Positions 21,579-34,267 are shown, numbered from the stretch's first letter. The stretch: DNA of 64,000 bases from Gordius sp. MW1 (GCA_964036665.1 OZ038532.1:18627037-18691036); one strand, 5' to 3'. Translations and numbers: made by a program. Notes: generated by a model from the sequence alone, not told the origin.

Positions 21579-22349
21579 TTGATGATGGCTTCTAATATTT
21601 AATAATTATCAAAAGTGAGACATGATAGATTATAGATGACATATTTAGATACAGACTACAGCTAATATTAAATTAAAATAAAACTCAATTAACATAAAAC
21701 AAGCTTTTAGTAGCATTTTAGTGTAAAGAGAAATTCAATTTACTAAAATCATGGTTTATTACAAAAAATAATCACAAAAGATTGCTAACAAAAAAATAAG
21801 TAAATTGTAATTAACCAATAACAAAGAATTAGAATGTCTTCATTAGTACAAACATAATAAATAAAGTTTACATTTAAACTAACATTTTATTCTATGCATT
21901 AAATAGATTAATTATAATGAATTAATTTTACTTCATTTAAACTAAAATTTACTAGCATTTTATTTATTAGGTTATCTTATTAATTAGTTGTTAATATTAA
22001 TTATTAGAAAGTTATTTAAAAATGTCTACAAAATTAAAAAACATATCTTAATTGTTGGAAAATATTATAAATTAATTATAAAAACAAATACTTACAGAAT
22101 TGTACAGAATATGGCTTATTTGTGAAAAATGATTCAAAATTAATTTTGAAAGAGAGTAGTTGCAAATGGTAGCCACCGGCATCACTTATAGACTGCTCAT
22201 TCGCTTTAAAAAAATGATGCCAATTTTATTATTGTATAGGAGATTAAAAATTAAAAGATAATAATATTATAAATAAAACCCTAGTATAATTTAAAAAATA
22301 ACACTCATTTAAAAAGATGCACTATAATAGTTTTAGCGCCATCTATTAA

Positions 22350-23892
22350 TTGCTATGCAATTTATGGGCTCGCTTTTCGTTGTCCGTCCGTTCGTTGTCC
22401 AACTTGTAATTTTTGCACAATTGCCGTGGATTTTTAATGGCTGTGGACTTATGCTTCTGTAAAAGACTTTTATTTGGCTTTTGCAAATAGACTAGCTTAT
22501 GACCGCTTGTTGGCTTCAATTTTTTCGACCTCACCCGATCCCAATATCCATTATTGTTGTTGTGCCCGACTGATTAGCTTAATACATAAATTTCTTTGGG
22601 CAACTTCTCTAGGTAGTTGCTATATATCGGATAATTGCGAAACTGGCTAAATGATGATCCCCAGAAAATTATGATGACCGTTGCTTACTTCTACTTTATC
22701 TGATCCCGGCCAGAGGCCAAAATTCTGGTTTATAGATATTTATATTTGCTGTATTGTGAATTTCTTTTAAAAATTTTTCTTGGTTGTTGCTTTATAACGG
22801 ATGCTTGAGAAAATGGCTGGATTCCCTGCAAATTAATGATGAGCGTTGCTCAGCTTTATTTGGTCCCGTACATAGACCAAAATTATTAATTTGGGTAATT
22901 GCTATTTTAATTGTATATTTGCTATTGTGTGAATTTTTATTTCTTTTTGTTATTAACCTAAATTTTGCATTGTTTATATATTGTTCTGGTTATTAAGATT
23001 AAACATATAGGCTTGGCTGTCTGCTGGCTACTGACCAATAAAAAAAATGACCACTGGCCAAAGTGTGATTGGAAAACTTTTTCGTTTTTTCAATATTTGG
23101 CATTTATGTATTTATACGCTTCTTGACGGTCTGCTAACTGCTGACCATTAGAAAAAATAACCACTGGCCCAAGTGTATATAAAATATTTTTTTATCTATA
23201 TTATAATTATAGGCTATTTGGCCATCTGCTGACCAATGGAAAAAATAACCACTGGCCAAAGTGTGATTAGAAAATTTCCTTTTTTATGTATATGCTAATA
23301 GTATTTTATACTAAGATCAAAAATTTCTAGTATTAGATGATTTGTTAAATAATTTTTTCCCGGCGTCTTACAGCACCCAACACCCCTCACATATGCTCAT
23401 GATTTAAATAGAGTCCATAGTCATAATTCAAATTATGGCTCGCCTACACCCAAATTGTTTAAATTTATAAAGTATCAAAAAACTCTAAAGTGAAAGTTGA
23501 ATGTTTTGAAAGGATGACTATTCGCTTTCCCTTTGCCATTTTTATTAGTTTAAAATTTGTTAAATAAGAATGAGTGAAAGAAACCTATGCCTCAAATTAA
23601 AGTATAAAATGCAAAATGATAATTAGTTTTTTTGTATAAAAAGACTTATAAAGCTAAATTTTTATAATAATAAACTGCTATAAAACATTTATGAATACTT
23701 TAATTATTGAGGTAAATTATTAATATGAAAATAGTAAACAATTATAACGCTGTACGAGTATTATCTGACTCCCTGCTTGACCATTACCCCCTCCCCCCGC
23801 ATAAACATTCTCGCCCCTTCCCACCTATCTCGCCCATAAATTGCATAGCAAATGTGTTAGGTTTATACGAAGTATAGATGAGTTTTGTAAAA
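22350..23892 (-). mobile_element. E1 composite repeat, copy b, inverted
   Basis: Bounded by TTGCTATGCAATTTATGGGC at 22350 and its inverse at 23832-23851; E1 upstream text (inverse of ACTCATCTATACTTCGTAT) continues to about 23892. Tandem units are present inverted at 23020-23280 (GACCAATGGAAAAAATAACC, ACTGGCCAAAGTGTGATT). A different ~170-bp repeat pair lies at 22600-22900 (TAGTTGCTATATATCGGAT versus TTGTTGCTTTATAACGGAT). The ~430-bp differing interior shows that E1 copies are modular. Confidence 0.65.
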
Positions 23893-24342
23893 ACAATACC
23901 CCAAAACTAGGCGCATGTAACAAAACGACAAAACGAACTCCAAGTCAGACCCTCGCCGGGGTGTTGGCCCCCCCCCACCAGGAGTGAAGCCCCTGGTTTT
24001 AATTAATGTAAAATCAAATTTATAATGGTAAAATGTTTTATTTAAACAAAATAACATAATTAATAAAAGATTGTGAAAAAATATTTAATAAAAATTGTTA
24101 TTGTCCTACAAACAAAATATTATTATATTTTTATTAATTTGTTATAAATATTTAATTGTTGATAAATTTATCTATCCCAAAACAATATTAAATATTATCT
24201 TTGTTATTTCAAAATAATGTCTAAATTTTATAACAAATTGTGTATAATGAGAATAATAATGGAATTTGGCAAATTTAAAGAAAACCGTTTAGCAATATTT
24301 TGTTTTCACATGTTCATATAGGTATATTATTATATTATTAAA
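23893..24342. other. P4 interior plus a short GC-rich insertion
   Basis: 23905-24000 is a GC-rich stretch with a C-run (CCCTCGCCGGGGTGTTGG, then CCACCAGGAGTGAAGCCCC). It is probably a small element, but its ends are not clear. From about 24020 text matches the P3 interior (AAAATGTTTTATTT...AACATAATTAA). Confidence 0.45.
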
Positions 24343-24473
24343 GACTATGTATATTACTTTTCCTTCTGCTGATGGTGCATCCATATGCTTAATAATGAAA
24401 GATTTTATAATGGCTTCTTATATTTTATTATTATTAAAAGTGAGACATGACTGTTTATGGATGATATATTAAA

Positions 24474-25993
24474 AAACTCGGGCCTTCGGCCCTCGTGGGA
24501 AGGGGGAGGGGAGAAGGGGAGGGGAGAAGGGAAGGGGGGACGACTCATCTTTACTTCGTATGAATGTATCAGATTTGCTATGCAATTTATGGGCGAGAAA
24601 GGTGGGAAGGGGCGAGAATGCCTATAGGGGGTATTAAATGTATAGGCAAAATGTAATATAGGCAAGGGTTAGGGTTAGATTTAGTGTTTGCATCTAGTTG
24701 CGTATTACATTAGTTTTTACGGCCTTTAGTGATTATGGGTCTAACAAACATTATATTGTAAAACATCACAATGTTAAAAATTTGCAGAATTGTTGGGAGA
24801 AATTTTTGTTGAATTTGAACAATTTTTAATTAAAAAAATCAAAAATTTGGCGAATGGTTATTTTTTCTCCATTGGTCAGTACCAACAGATACTCTATAAG
24901 TCAATGATAGCCAAAAAAACGGAAAAAAAAATTTAATGCTCACTTTGGCCAATGGTCATTTTTTTCCATCGGTCAGCAGCCAGCACACGGTAAAAATGGA
25001 TATAAATTCATAAGAGTAAAAAAAACGAAAAAAAAATTTTCGAATCACATCTTGGCCAATGGTCACTTTTTTCATTGGTCAGCAGCCAGCGGACGGCCAA
25101 AAAGTCTTATTATCAATGATAGTAACAAGAACAATCGTAATAGTCAAAACTAAAACGAAAAAAAAACTTGGAATCACATTTTGGCCAATGGTCATTTTTT
25201 CCATCGGTCAGCAGCCAGCGGACGGCCAAAAAGTCATAATAGCAATGGTAGTAACAGGAACAATCATAAGAATCAAAAAAAAACGAAAAAATAAACTTGG
25301 ATTCACATTTTGGCCAATGGTCATTTTTTTCATTGGTCAGCAAAAAGTCATAATAGCAATGGTAGTAACAGGAACAATCATAATAGTCAAAAAAAACGAA
25401 AAAATAAACTTGGATTCACATTTTGGCCAATGGTCATTTTTTCTTTGGTCAGCAGCCAGTGGACGGCCGAAAAGTCGTATTAGCAATGGTAGTAACAGGA
25501 ACAATCATAATAGTCAAAAAAAAAACAAAAAAAGACTTGGATTCACATTTTGGCCAATGGTCATTTTTTTCATTGGTCAGCAGCCAGCAGACGGCCAAAA
25601 AGTCTTATTATCAATGGTAGTAACAAGAACAATCATAAGAGTCTAAAAAAACTCCGAGATTCTAACCCAAACCCTTGTAGTGGAGGGCATAGGGTAATTA
25701 TAGCAATTAATATCAATGTTACCCAATTCAAAAACGAATAGATATACTTATGCATTAATTTAACGTAGCAATTAAAACCCGACCCCGCCCGAAACCGAGA
25801 AAGATAGAGATGAGGGGTGGGGCACCTCTTAATTTAAAAAATAACACAGCGAGGGAGATAGAGATGAGGGGTGGGGCACCTCTTTCTCATGCATTAATTT
25901 AAAAAATCGATAACCTAATATACCCAATGCAAATAGATAGGGATGGACGGACGGACGGACAACCAAAAAACGAGCCCATAAATTGCATAGCAA
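24474..25993 (+). mobile_element. E1 composite repeat, copy c
   Basis: Starts CTCGGGCCTTCGGCCCTCG, then a G/GA-rich run, GACTCATCTTTACTTCGTAT, the inverted-repeat motif at 24575, tandem units, the GAGATGAGGGGTGGGG block and (GGAC)n. It ends at the second inverted motif, 25974-25993. The open frame 25059-25646 is the tandem unit read three bases at a time. Copy d follows immediately. Confidence 0.75.
24840..25650 (+). repeat. ~128-bp tandem repeats in E1 copy c
   Basis: The marker TTGGCCAATG occurs at 25052, 25181, 25310, 25423 and about 25549, so the spacing is 129, 129, 113 and 126 bp. The unit is A-rich at one end and holds CCATTGGTCAGCAGCCAGC. Confidence 0.9.
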
Positions 25994-25999
25994 TTAATA

Positions 26000-27325
26000 A
26001 TTATATAAATGTAATATAGGCAAGGGTTATGGTTAGATTTAGTGTTTGCATCTAGTTGCGTATTACATTAGTTTTTATGGCCTTTAGTGATTATGGGTCT
26101 AACAAACATTATATTATAAAACATCACAATGTTAGGAATTTGCAGAATTGTTGGGAGAAATTTTTTGTTGAATTTGAACAATTTTTAATTAAAAAAATAA
26201 AAAATTTGGCGAATGGTCATTTTTTCTCCATTGGTCAGTACCAACAGATACTCTATAAGTCAATGATAGCCAAAAAAACGGAAAAAAAATTTTTTGATGC
26301 GCACTTTGGTCAATGGTCATTTTTTTCCATTGGTCAGCAGCCAGCACACGGTAAAAATGGATATAAATTCATAAGAGTAAAAAAAAACGAAAAAATAATT
26401 TTCGAATCACATTTTGGCCAATGGTCATTTTTTCCATTGGTCAGCAGCCAGGACACGGTAATATAAATTCATAATAGTCAAAAAAAACGAAAAAAAAATT
26501 TTCGAATCACATTTTGGCCAATGGTCATTTTATTCCATTGGTCAGAGCAGCCAGCGGAGGGCCAAAAAGTCATAATAGCAATGGTAGGAACAGGAACAAT
26601 CATAATAGTCAAAAAAAAACGAAAAAAATAATTTCAATTCACATTTTGGCCAATGGTCATTTTTTCCATCGGTCAGGAGCCAGCGGACGGCCAAAAAGTC
26701 ATAATAGCAATGGTAGTAACAAGAACAATTATGATAGTCAAAAAAAACTCCGGGATTCTAACCCAAAAACTATTTAAATTGCATAGCAATTAAAAGTAAA
26801 CAACTTTTATTTATGTTTATTATATAACATTGGTCAGCAGCCAGCGGACGGCCAAAAAGTCATAATAGCAATGGTAGGAACAGGAACAATCATAATAGTC
26901 AAAAAAAACGAAAAAAATAATTTCTTTTCACATTTTGGCCAATGGTCATTTTTTCCATCGGTCAGGAGCCAGCGGACGGCCAAAAATTCTTATTATCAAT
27001 GATAGTAACAAGAACAACCATAAGAGTCAAAAAAAACTCCGGGATTCTAACTAAAAAACTAGTTAAATTGCATAGCAATTAAAAGTAAACAACTTTTATT
27101 TATGTTTATTATATAATAGCTAATTTAACAAATCTTATATATAACACACCGAGGGAGATAGAGATGAGGGGTGGGGCACCTCTTATGCATTAATTTAAAA
27201 AATAACACAGCGAGGGAGATAGAGATGAGGGGTGGGGCACCTCTTTCTTATGCATTAATTTAAAACATCGATAACCTAATATACCCAATGCAAATAGATA
27301 GGTGGACGGACGGACGGACGGACAC
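26000..27325 (+). mobile_element. E1 composite repeat, copy d, lacking both ends
   Basis: Begins inside E1 (AATGTAATATAGGCAAGGG) directly behind copy c and stops after (GGAC)n, just before the expected right motif. It matches copy a (from about 14000) nearly base for base for about 1.3 kb, including the same spacer between tandem blocks. This points to a recent duplication or exchange between 14 kb and 26 kb. Confidence 0.75.
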
Positions 27326-27397
27326 CAAAATATGCGCCCTCGGTGATTTTCAAATTTAGTATTGCGCCCTTAAGGACAAATAGGTTGCCGACCCCTG
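27326..27397. mobile_element. hAT terminal fragment (CAGGGGTCGGCAACC type)
   Basis: On the minus strand the text begins CAGGGGTCGGCAACC and continues TATTTGTCCTTAAGGGCGC, a widespread hAT (Charlie-like) terminus. The other end is not seen. Confidence 0.6.
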
Positions 27398-27419
27398 GTC
27401 TATAAAATGAGAATTAGTG

Positions 27420-28193
27420 TAATTTATAAAATGTCATTGTAAGCTCCGACGAACCCTTGTAAAATTTTATTCTTGTTCGGCAATCTGGCTCTCGCGCCAA
27501 CTGGTCCTCAACACCCGTCTGAGGATCTTTAAAGCTATGATTCTACCAACACTTCTTTATGGGTGTGAATCTTGGTCGTTGCGTGCCCCCGGCATAAAAA
27601 AACTCCAAGTTAACATCAACAAAATGCTACGAATTGTATGTCGAATTTTTTATCCGGCAACGATAACAAACGAAAATCTGTGGATGCGTTGTAAGATCCC
27701 TCCAGTTAAAAATATTATGTTAACAAGGAAGTGGAATTTTTTAGCACATCAGGTCCAAAGAAAAGGTACAAACTATTGCCTGTCTTCACTGTTCTGGTAT
27801 CCTCCTTCACTAAGAGGTTTGAAGTGCAATGGCAGTTGGCTACACAAGACATTTCGAGAAATTCAATTATTAGGTCAGGACTGGGATTCAATGTTGACAA
27901 TAATGCAAGATAGGAAACTATGGATAGAATTCTCAAAGAGCCAACTATCTAGTCTTTCAACTACAAGGGCGCGTATATCTCATTCGTAATAAATGCTCAC
28001 CTACAAAGTTCTTTAATTCTCATGAAGTTGGGTATTACATAGTAACATGCCATAATTACACTGCATATTAATCAAATTTGTTACAGGTACATTACACACG
28101 TTGTCATTAACGTGGCCTTATGCGCCAATTGGCGTGAAAAGGGGCCCAACCTTAGATTGCACTTACTAAGCTCTTGGGCGTCTTCGCGGCAAT
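27420..28193 (+). mobile_element. LINE-B, 3' end
   Basis: Contains the C-terminal part of a LINE ORF2 (27510-27989) and a 3' UTR that ends TCTTCGCGGCAA, then runs directly into the CATA array. The 5' part is truncated, as usual for LINEs. LINE-B is a different family from LINE-A. Confidence 0.75.
27480..27989 (+). pseudogene. LINE-B ORF2 C-terminal fragment
   Basis: The open stretch 27537-27989 gives MILPTLLYGCESWSLRAPG, the 'LLYGCE-W' block found after the RT thumb in many animal LINEs. Next comes MRCKIPPVKNIMLTRKWNF and a tail with LGQDWDSMLTIMQDRKLW. No RT catalytic motif is present. Function would be target-primed reverse transcription; this copy is dead. Confidence 0.75.
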
Positions 28194-30244
28194 CATACAT
28201 ACATACATACATACATACATACATACATACATACATACATACATACATACATACATACATACATACATACATACATACATACATACATACATACATACAT
28301 ACATACATACATACATACATACATACATACATACATACATACATACATACATACATACATACATACATACATACATACATACATACATACATACATACAT
28401 ACATACATACATACATACATACATACATACATACATACATACATACATACATACATACATACATACATACATACATACATACATACATACATACATACAT
28501 ACATACATACATACATACATACATACATACATACATACATACATACATACATACATACATACATACATACATACATACATACATACATACATACATACAT
28601 ACATACATACATACATACATACATACATACATACATACATACATACATACATACATACATACATACATACATACATACATACATACATACATACATACAT
28701 ACATACATACATACATACATACATACATACATACATACATACATACATACATACATACATACATACATACATACATACATACATACATACATACATACAT
28801 ACATACATACATACATACATACATACATACATACATACATACATACATACATACATACATACATACATACATACATACATACATACATACATACATACAT
28901 ACATACATACATACATACATACATACATACATACATACATACATACATACATACATACATACATACATACATACATACATACATACATACATACATACAT
29001 ACATACATACATACATACATACATACATACATACATACATACATACATACATACATACATACATACATACATACATACATACATACATACATACATACAT
29101 ACATACATACATACATACATACATACATACATACATACATACATACATACATACATACATACATACATACATACATACATACATACATACATACATACAT
29201 ACATACATACATACATACATACATACATACATACATACATACATACATACATACATACATACATACATACATACATACATACATACATACATACATACAT
29301 ACATACATACATACATACATACATACATACATACATACATACATACATACATACATACATACATACATACATACATACATACATACATACATACATACAT
29401 ACATACATACATACATACATACATACATACATACATACATACATACATACATACATACATACATACATACATACATACATACATACATACATACATACAT
29501 ACATACATACATACATACATACATACATACATACATACATACATACATACATACATACATACATACATACATACATACATACATACATACATACATACAT
29601 ACATACATACATACATACATACATACATACATACATACATACATACATACATACATACATACATACATACATACATACATACATACATACATACATACAT
29701 ACATACATACATACATACATACATACATACATACATACATACATACATACATACATACATACATACATACATACATACATACATACATACATACATACAT
29801 ACATACATACATACATACATACATACATACATACATACATACATACATACATACATACATACATACATACATACATACATACATACATACATACATACAT
29901 ACATACATACATACATACATACATACATACATACATACATACATACATACATACATACATACATACATACATACATACATACATACATACATACATACAT
30001 ACATACATACATACATACATACATACATACATACATACATACATACATACATACATACATACATACATACATACATACATACATACATACATACATACAT
30101 ACATACATACATACATACATACATACATACATACATACATACATACATACATACATACATACATACATACATACATACATACATACATACATACATACAT
30201 ACATACATACATACATACATACATACATACATACATACATACAT
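28194..30244. repeat. Perfect (CATA)n microsatellite, 2051 bp
   Basis: About 512 uninterrupted copies of CATA follow the LINE-B 3' end; I saw no variant unit. Because 4 and 3 share no factor, all six frames are long and open (IHTY or MYVC repeats); these are not genes. The probable origin is the tetranucleotide tail of LINE-B, later expanded. Confidence 0.97.
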
Positions 30245-30672
30245 TGAGAATTTTGAATGTAGCCATATTACATTATATATATAAAATATATTTAGGATTT
30301 AAAATATATACCCATTTGATGTTATAATTAAGCTTATTCAAAGATTTGGAGATCATATATAAAATAAATATTAATAGTATTATCAATAACTTTATTTAAG
30401 TGAATAAGCGTAATTAAGTTTACCATCACATATTATATATTTTTTATTATGCTATATGGTAAAATGCTTATTTTTTGATTATTTTACTAGACATTATGAT
30501 TATTCTCTAATTTAGATTATTCATTAAAAAATAATAAAATTAATTATGTTATTATATTAAAATGTGTATTACCCTTTTTAAGAATTTGCAAAAAGTGCAT
30601 CCATAGATATTTTATTAATCTTAGTATTATTTAAAAGATGTTAACTAACGTGCGATATGGATGGATGTATAG
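30245..30672. other. AT-rich sequence, P4 interior
   Basis: No gene seen. It leads into the P4 right subterminal text (CAAATGGCGGTAAACCAGGC at about 30678). Confidence 0.45.
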
Positions 30673-30799
30673 TATTTGCAAATGGCGGTAAACCAGGCAT
30701 GATTTTTACGATACCTATTTATGTATAATGAGCAGTCTATTAGTCTATGCATCACTTTTAAGAAATGATTGTATGTAAATAAACAGTCTAATAGTCTAA

Positions 30800-30975
30800 G
30801 GGGATATGCGCTAATTAGGATATTAGTGTAATGGACTTGAATATTTTAACTACGCCTTCTAGTGCGGGGTCCGAAATATTTTAGTCTAAATTCGGTAATA
30901 TTCATAATATACTCAGGAATTAACTGGCAATGAAAAAAATCACAAAGTGTAGTAATAAGACACAATGAAGAAGAT
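30800..30975. repeat. Repeat R1, copy 2
   Basis: Shares GGGGATATGCGCT, CGCCTTCTAGTGCGGGGTCC and GTAATAAGACACAAT with 13500-13670, with substitutions and small indels. Confidence 0.6.
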
Positions 30976-31129
30976 TTGAACGATTTTATATATAAAAGTG
31001 CAAAATACTTTGGTTTAAACCTCGTTTATAGCGGTTTCTAATAAAACGTCGGTTTTTTTCTACTTAAAATATTAACAATCAATAGTCCTATAACACAATT
31101 TTGCCAAACTTTGCTTTATTTAAATAAAT

Positions 31130-32275
31130 TAATCTTTGCGCTAAGACAAGTTATGGACAAGTATGGAGGGAAAAGAAGGAATCTACACATGGTCTTCATA
31201 GACTTGGAGAAAGCATATGACACGGTTCCCCGCGAATTGATTTGGTGGTGCTTGAGAAGACAGAGCATCTTTATGCATATGTACAGCTAATCATTTAACA
31301 TCTATGAAGCCTCAACATCGTGCGTTCGAACGACAGTTGGAGAGTCTAAGCCCTTTCAGGTCAATATTGGTTTACCCAAGGTTCTGCCCTAAGTCCGTTT
31401 CTATTTAACGTTATTATAGACACGATAACGAGGGACTTACAGAAGCCATCCCCTTGGTGTATGCTATATGCCGATGATATAGTATTATGCGAGGAAAAGA
31501 AGGATATCGTATTTGAAGAAGCCGATAAGTGGTCGAAACGTTTGGCTAGATATGGGCTCAAAGTCAATGACTGAAAGACGGTATACATGGAGATGAACGC
31601 AGAAGGCACACATTCGATGAATGAACAATTGAAATTCCCAAGAGTTGACAAGTTTACGTACCTCGGCTCGATGCTACATCAAGAGGGAGGTTGCGCGAAA
31701 GAAGTTAATGCAAGAATTCAGAAGGGATGGTTAAAATGGCGTAGCGTATCCGGTGTAATGTGTAACAAGAAGATGCCAATATGGTTGAAGAGTAAAGCTT
31801 ACAAATCTATCGTAAGACCGGTGTTACTCTACGGAAGCATGGGCCTTGAACGCGACCCAAGAAAAACTATTACAAGCGACGGAAATGAGAATGATACGCT
31901 GGAGCTTGGGATACACAAAGTTGGACCATATGACGAATGAAAGTCTTAGAGGAAAAATGGGTATTCAGCCAATAGCCGATTATATTAACGAAAATCGGCT
32001 AAGATGGTATGGGCATATCTTGAGAAGAAATGCGAGTGACGTCAATCGAATAGTACTAGACATGAAAGTGCCGGGAAAAAGAGGAAGAGGTCGACCTCGT
32101 GGTACCTGGAAAGGACAAGTGGACAAAGTTATGCTCAATAAGAAGATCGATCCCAATATGGATCTAACACGATCTAGTTGGAAGAAACTGGTAAAAAAAA
32201 CCCACGAATGTGGGACCTACGAATTGATAAAGAACAAGAGATTAACCGAAAATATTGCGCTGAACGCCTAAAGTG
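31130..32275 (+). mobile_element. LINE-A copy 2, 5' truncated
   Basis: RT to the end of the ORF, less decayed than copy 1. Text starts RQVMDKYGGKRRNLHMVFID just downstream of a probable truncation point. The ORF ends at 32271. Confidence 0.8.
31140..32271 (+). pseudogene. LINE-A reverse transcriptase, few lesions
   Basis: RT blocks: VFIDLEKAYDTVPRELIWW, then VNIGLP with a frameshift where GLPQGSALSP is expected, [11 protein letters not shown] (catalytic YADD near 31465-31476), YLGSMLHQEGGCAKEV, and KSIVRPVLLYGS. One frameshift at about 31845 separates the frame 31587-31940 from 31846-32271. The C-terminal part includes MRMIRWSLGYTKLDHM, RLRWYGHILRR and GKRGRGRPRGTWKGQVD. It has no recognised nuclease domain because the 5' half is absent. 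Confidence 0.8.
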
Positions 32276-33093
32276 CCAGATTTCGAAACTATACATTAAG
32301 ATCAATTTAAACAATCAAAAATAGTTGGTGTTTTTATATAATTAGAATTAGAACACAATATGAATTTTCAGAGCTCTTAATCCTTTAATTTTGTGCAAGA
32401 TTTAAGCATTATCAAGCCTGCGCTAAAGCAATAAAGTACTGATGCGCTTTCTTTACCTAATTTTTTTGGAACCGCCTAAGTTTACTGGATGAGGGTGATG
32501 TTCTTGTGCATGTTACTAAGCCACAAATGATACATTTTGCATCACATATAATTTATGTGATAAGTCTCTTATTTTATTGTCCACCTTACTATACGCATAT
32601 TATACAAAGAAATGGATCCGCTTCTTTTTTATTTGTTTCGCTATATAGCCTAGAGGTGTTATCCTCTCATGTAGTAAAATTGTACCTGATTTTGAGGCGA
32701 TCGGACCTTAACTTAATTATTATTTTTAAGTTTTGATTTTATAAGAATTATTATAAGTTAATTATTTTTTTTAATTTAATTAATGAATGCGATAGATTTG
32801 TCGCATATTTTTGTAATATTAAATTGAATCCTGGTCGAGTTCGGGCTGCAAAAACTCGTGTGAGACTTTTTTAAACTATTCTGTTAATTATTTTTATTTC
32901 GATATTTTAACTTTATAAAAAATAGTATTGAAAGTAAAACTACTAAAGATTTGTTATTTAAATGGTCAAGATTTAAATATAATCAAGGATTGGGAGGGTG
33001 GACTAAAAATCAGTTAACCTATTTCACAAGGAATGTCGATAATAAATTAGGGCCTCGAGGCAACAAATAGTTTATGTTAGTAAAGCAACGGAT
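32276..33093. other. AT-rich intergenic sequence, nothing recognised
   Basis: No gene, terminal repeat or RNA gene supported. The short open frame 32506-32736 has no features. Confidence 0.5.
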
Positions 33094-33448
33094 TAGAGAA
33101 CTGCAAAGTCACTTTTTTTAACTCGAACCCGACTCGAAAGTGTTTTAAAGACCCGAACCCAAACCGGCCCGAAAGCGTTTAAATTTTTTGCTTTTTAAAT
33201 TTTGTTATCCGACGCTAGAGTAAGAAAAATTTCTGTGTGTAAAATTAATTGACAAATTAAGGTGGAAACTAATTGATACCACAGATTTTGACTGGTAGAT
33301 TTATTTGAATGATTTATCATAATGATGTATTGTGATAGTATCTACAATATTGGGTCGCAATCGCAACTAATTTGAAATATATAGTTTGGCAAATGAACCA
33401 TTTACAAAATTTAAACCTACATTTTTAGTTTGTGAATATATATTTATG

Positions 33449-33614
33449 TAGAGTTGTTAAATTGCTAACTTGCTTCAAACTCCAGACGCGAGCACGCACA
33501 TTGAGTTGCGGTGCACTAGGCAGAACAGTAGCATATAAAAATGCTTGAGGGCCGAGCAGAAACTCGAGCAGAGGGTAGCTTAAGTTGAAGCAAGTTAGCA
33601 ATTTAACAACTCTA
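33449..33614. mobile_element. 166-bp hAT MITE with long TIRs
   Basis: About 30-bp inverted repeats start TAGAGTTGTTAAATTGCTAA and continue CTTGCTTCAA. A perfect 8-bp duplication, TATTTATG, lies at 33441-33448 and 33615-33622. It sits within hAT-C. The centre is GC-richer, with no coding sequence. Confidence 0.93.
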
Positions 33615-34075
33615 TATTTATGTAGATTAAATTAATAATGAACTTCCACTTCACACTTTTAATTACAATTTAAAAATTGGTAAGGGTAAGATTATATTTA
33701 ATGATTGTATTAATTCTTTACTTAGAAGAGACTGCATCTTCTCCCTTTTTATTTTTATTTTCCCCTGATGATGGGCTTTTATAGCCAGAAATATAGCGTC
33801 CCATTTCCCTCTACATATGCTATCAATCCAAATCCACCGATTTTATACAATGACATTTTTAAAAATTATTATTTTGTTGATATAATTAATCTTTAAGGAG
33901 TTAAATTTTAATTTGCGTCCAAATTAAAACAATCAAATTTAAATGTAAGGAATTTAATTAACTTAATGAATGATCTTCAATTATACAATTCGGTATTAAA
34001 TAAAAATACTATACTAAATAGCATTAATTAAATGGTATACGTCTCATGTATTTTGTAATGTAAGATTTATACCCA

Positions 34076-34267
34076 CAGGCGTAGCCAGCTTTGGAATTAG
34101 AGGGGGGGGGGGCAATAATAATTAAAGGATGTTTAGGGGAGGGGGGGGGGGGCAAAATGAACATTTTTTTAAATTTTAGCCATAATTTTAATGAATTTCC
34201 AACATTTTTTGGATTTAGAGGGGGGCAGCCGCCCCTCCCCCCCCCCCCCCCCTTGGCTATGCCCATG
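34076..34267. mobile_element. GGCGTAGCC-type MITE
   Basis: Left end CAGGCGTAGCCAGC, right end TTGGCTATGCCCATG; G-runs inside the left end and C-runs inside the right. It contains GGATTTAGAGGGGGGCAGCC. Confidence 0.75.

Larger units (their letters stand above)
22188..30749 (-). mobile_element. P-like transposon P4 inserted in P3
   Basis: The left end starts ATAGACTGCTCATTCGC (slightly shortened relative to CATAGACTAAATAGACTGC). The right end reads TGAGCAGTCTATTAGTCTATG to 30749. CATCACTT at 22180-22187 and 30750-30757 is the 8-bp duplication. It contains a degraded THAP exon 1 (24343-24400, start codon lost). It is itself interrupted by E1b, E1c/E1d, a hAT end, LINE-B and the CATA array, so most of its 8.5 kb is not its own. 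Confidence 0.65.
19780..30800 (-). mobile_element. P-like transposon P3, host of several insertions
   Basis: The left end CATAGACTAAAT begins at 19780 and is split by hAT-A, then continues AGACTGCTCATTGCC at 20765. It carries a THAP exon 1 (21578-21511, minus strand) and a solo LTR (21234-21427). The right-end text (GCAAATGGTAGCCACCGGCATCACTT) stops at 22187, where P4 starts, and resumes at 30750 with CATCACTTTTAAGAAATG to about 30800. The octamer CATCACTT is present on both sides of P4. The outermost P3 flanks do not show a good duplication, so its right limit is approximate. Confidence 0.65.

Noticed and set aside
28081..30327. Five open frames of about 700 codons reading IHTY or MYVC repeats
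   Set aside because: They are the CATA microsatellite read in different frames on both strands; a 4-bp repeat without stops is open in every frame.
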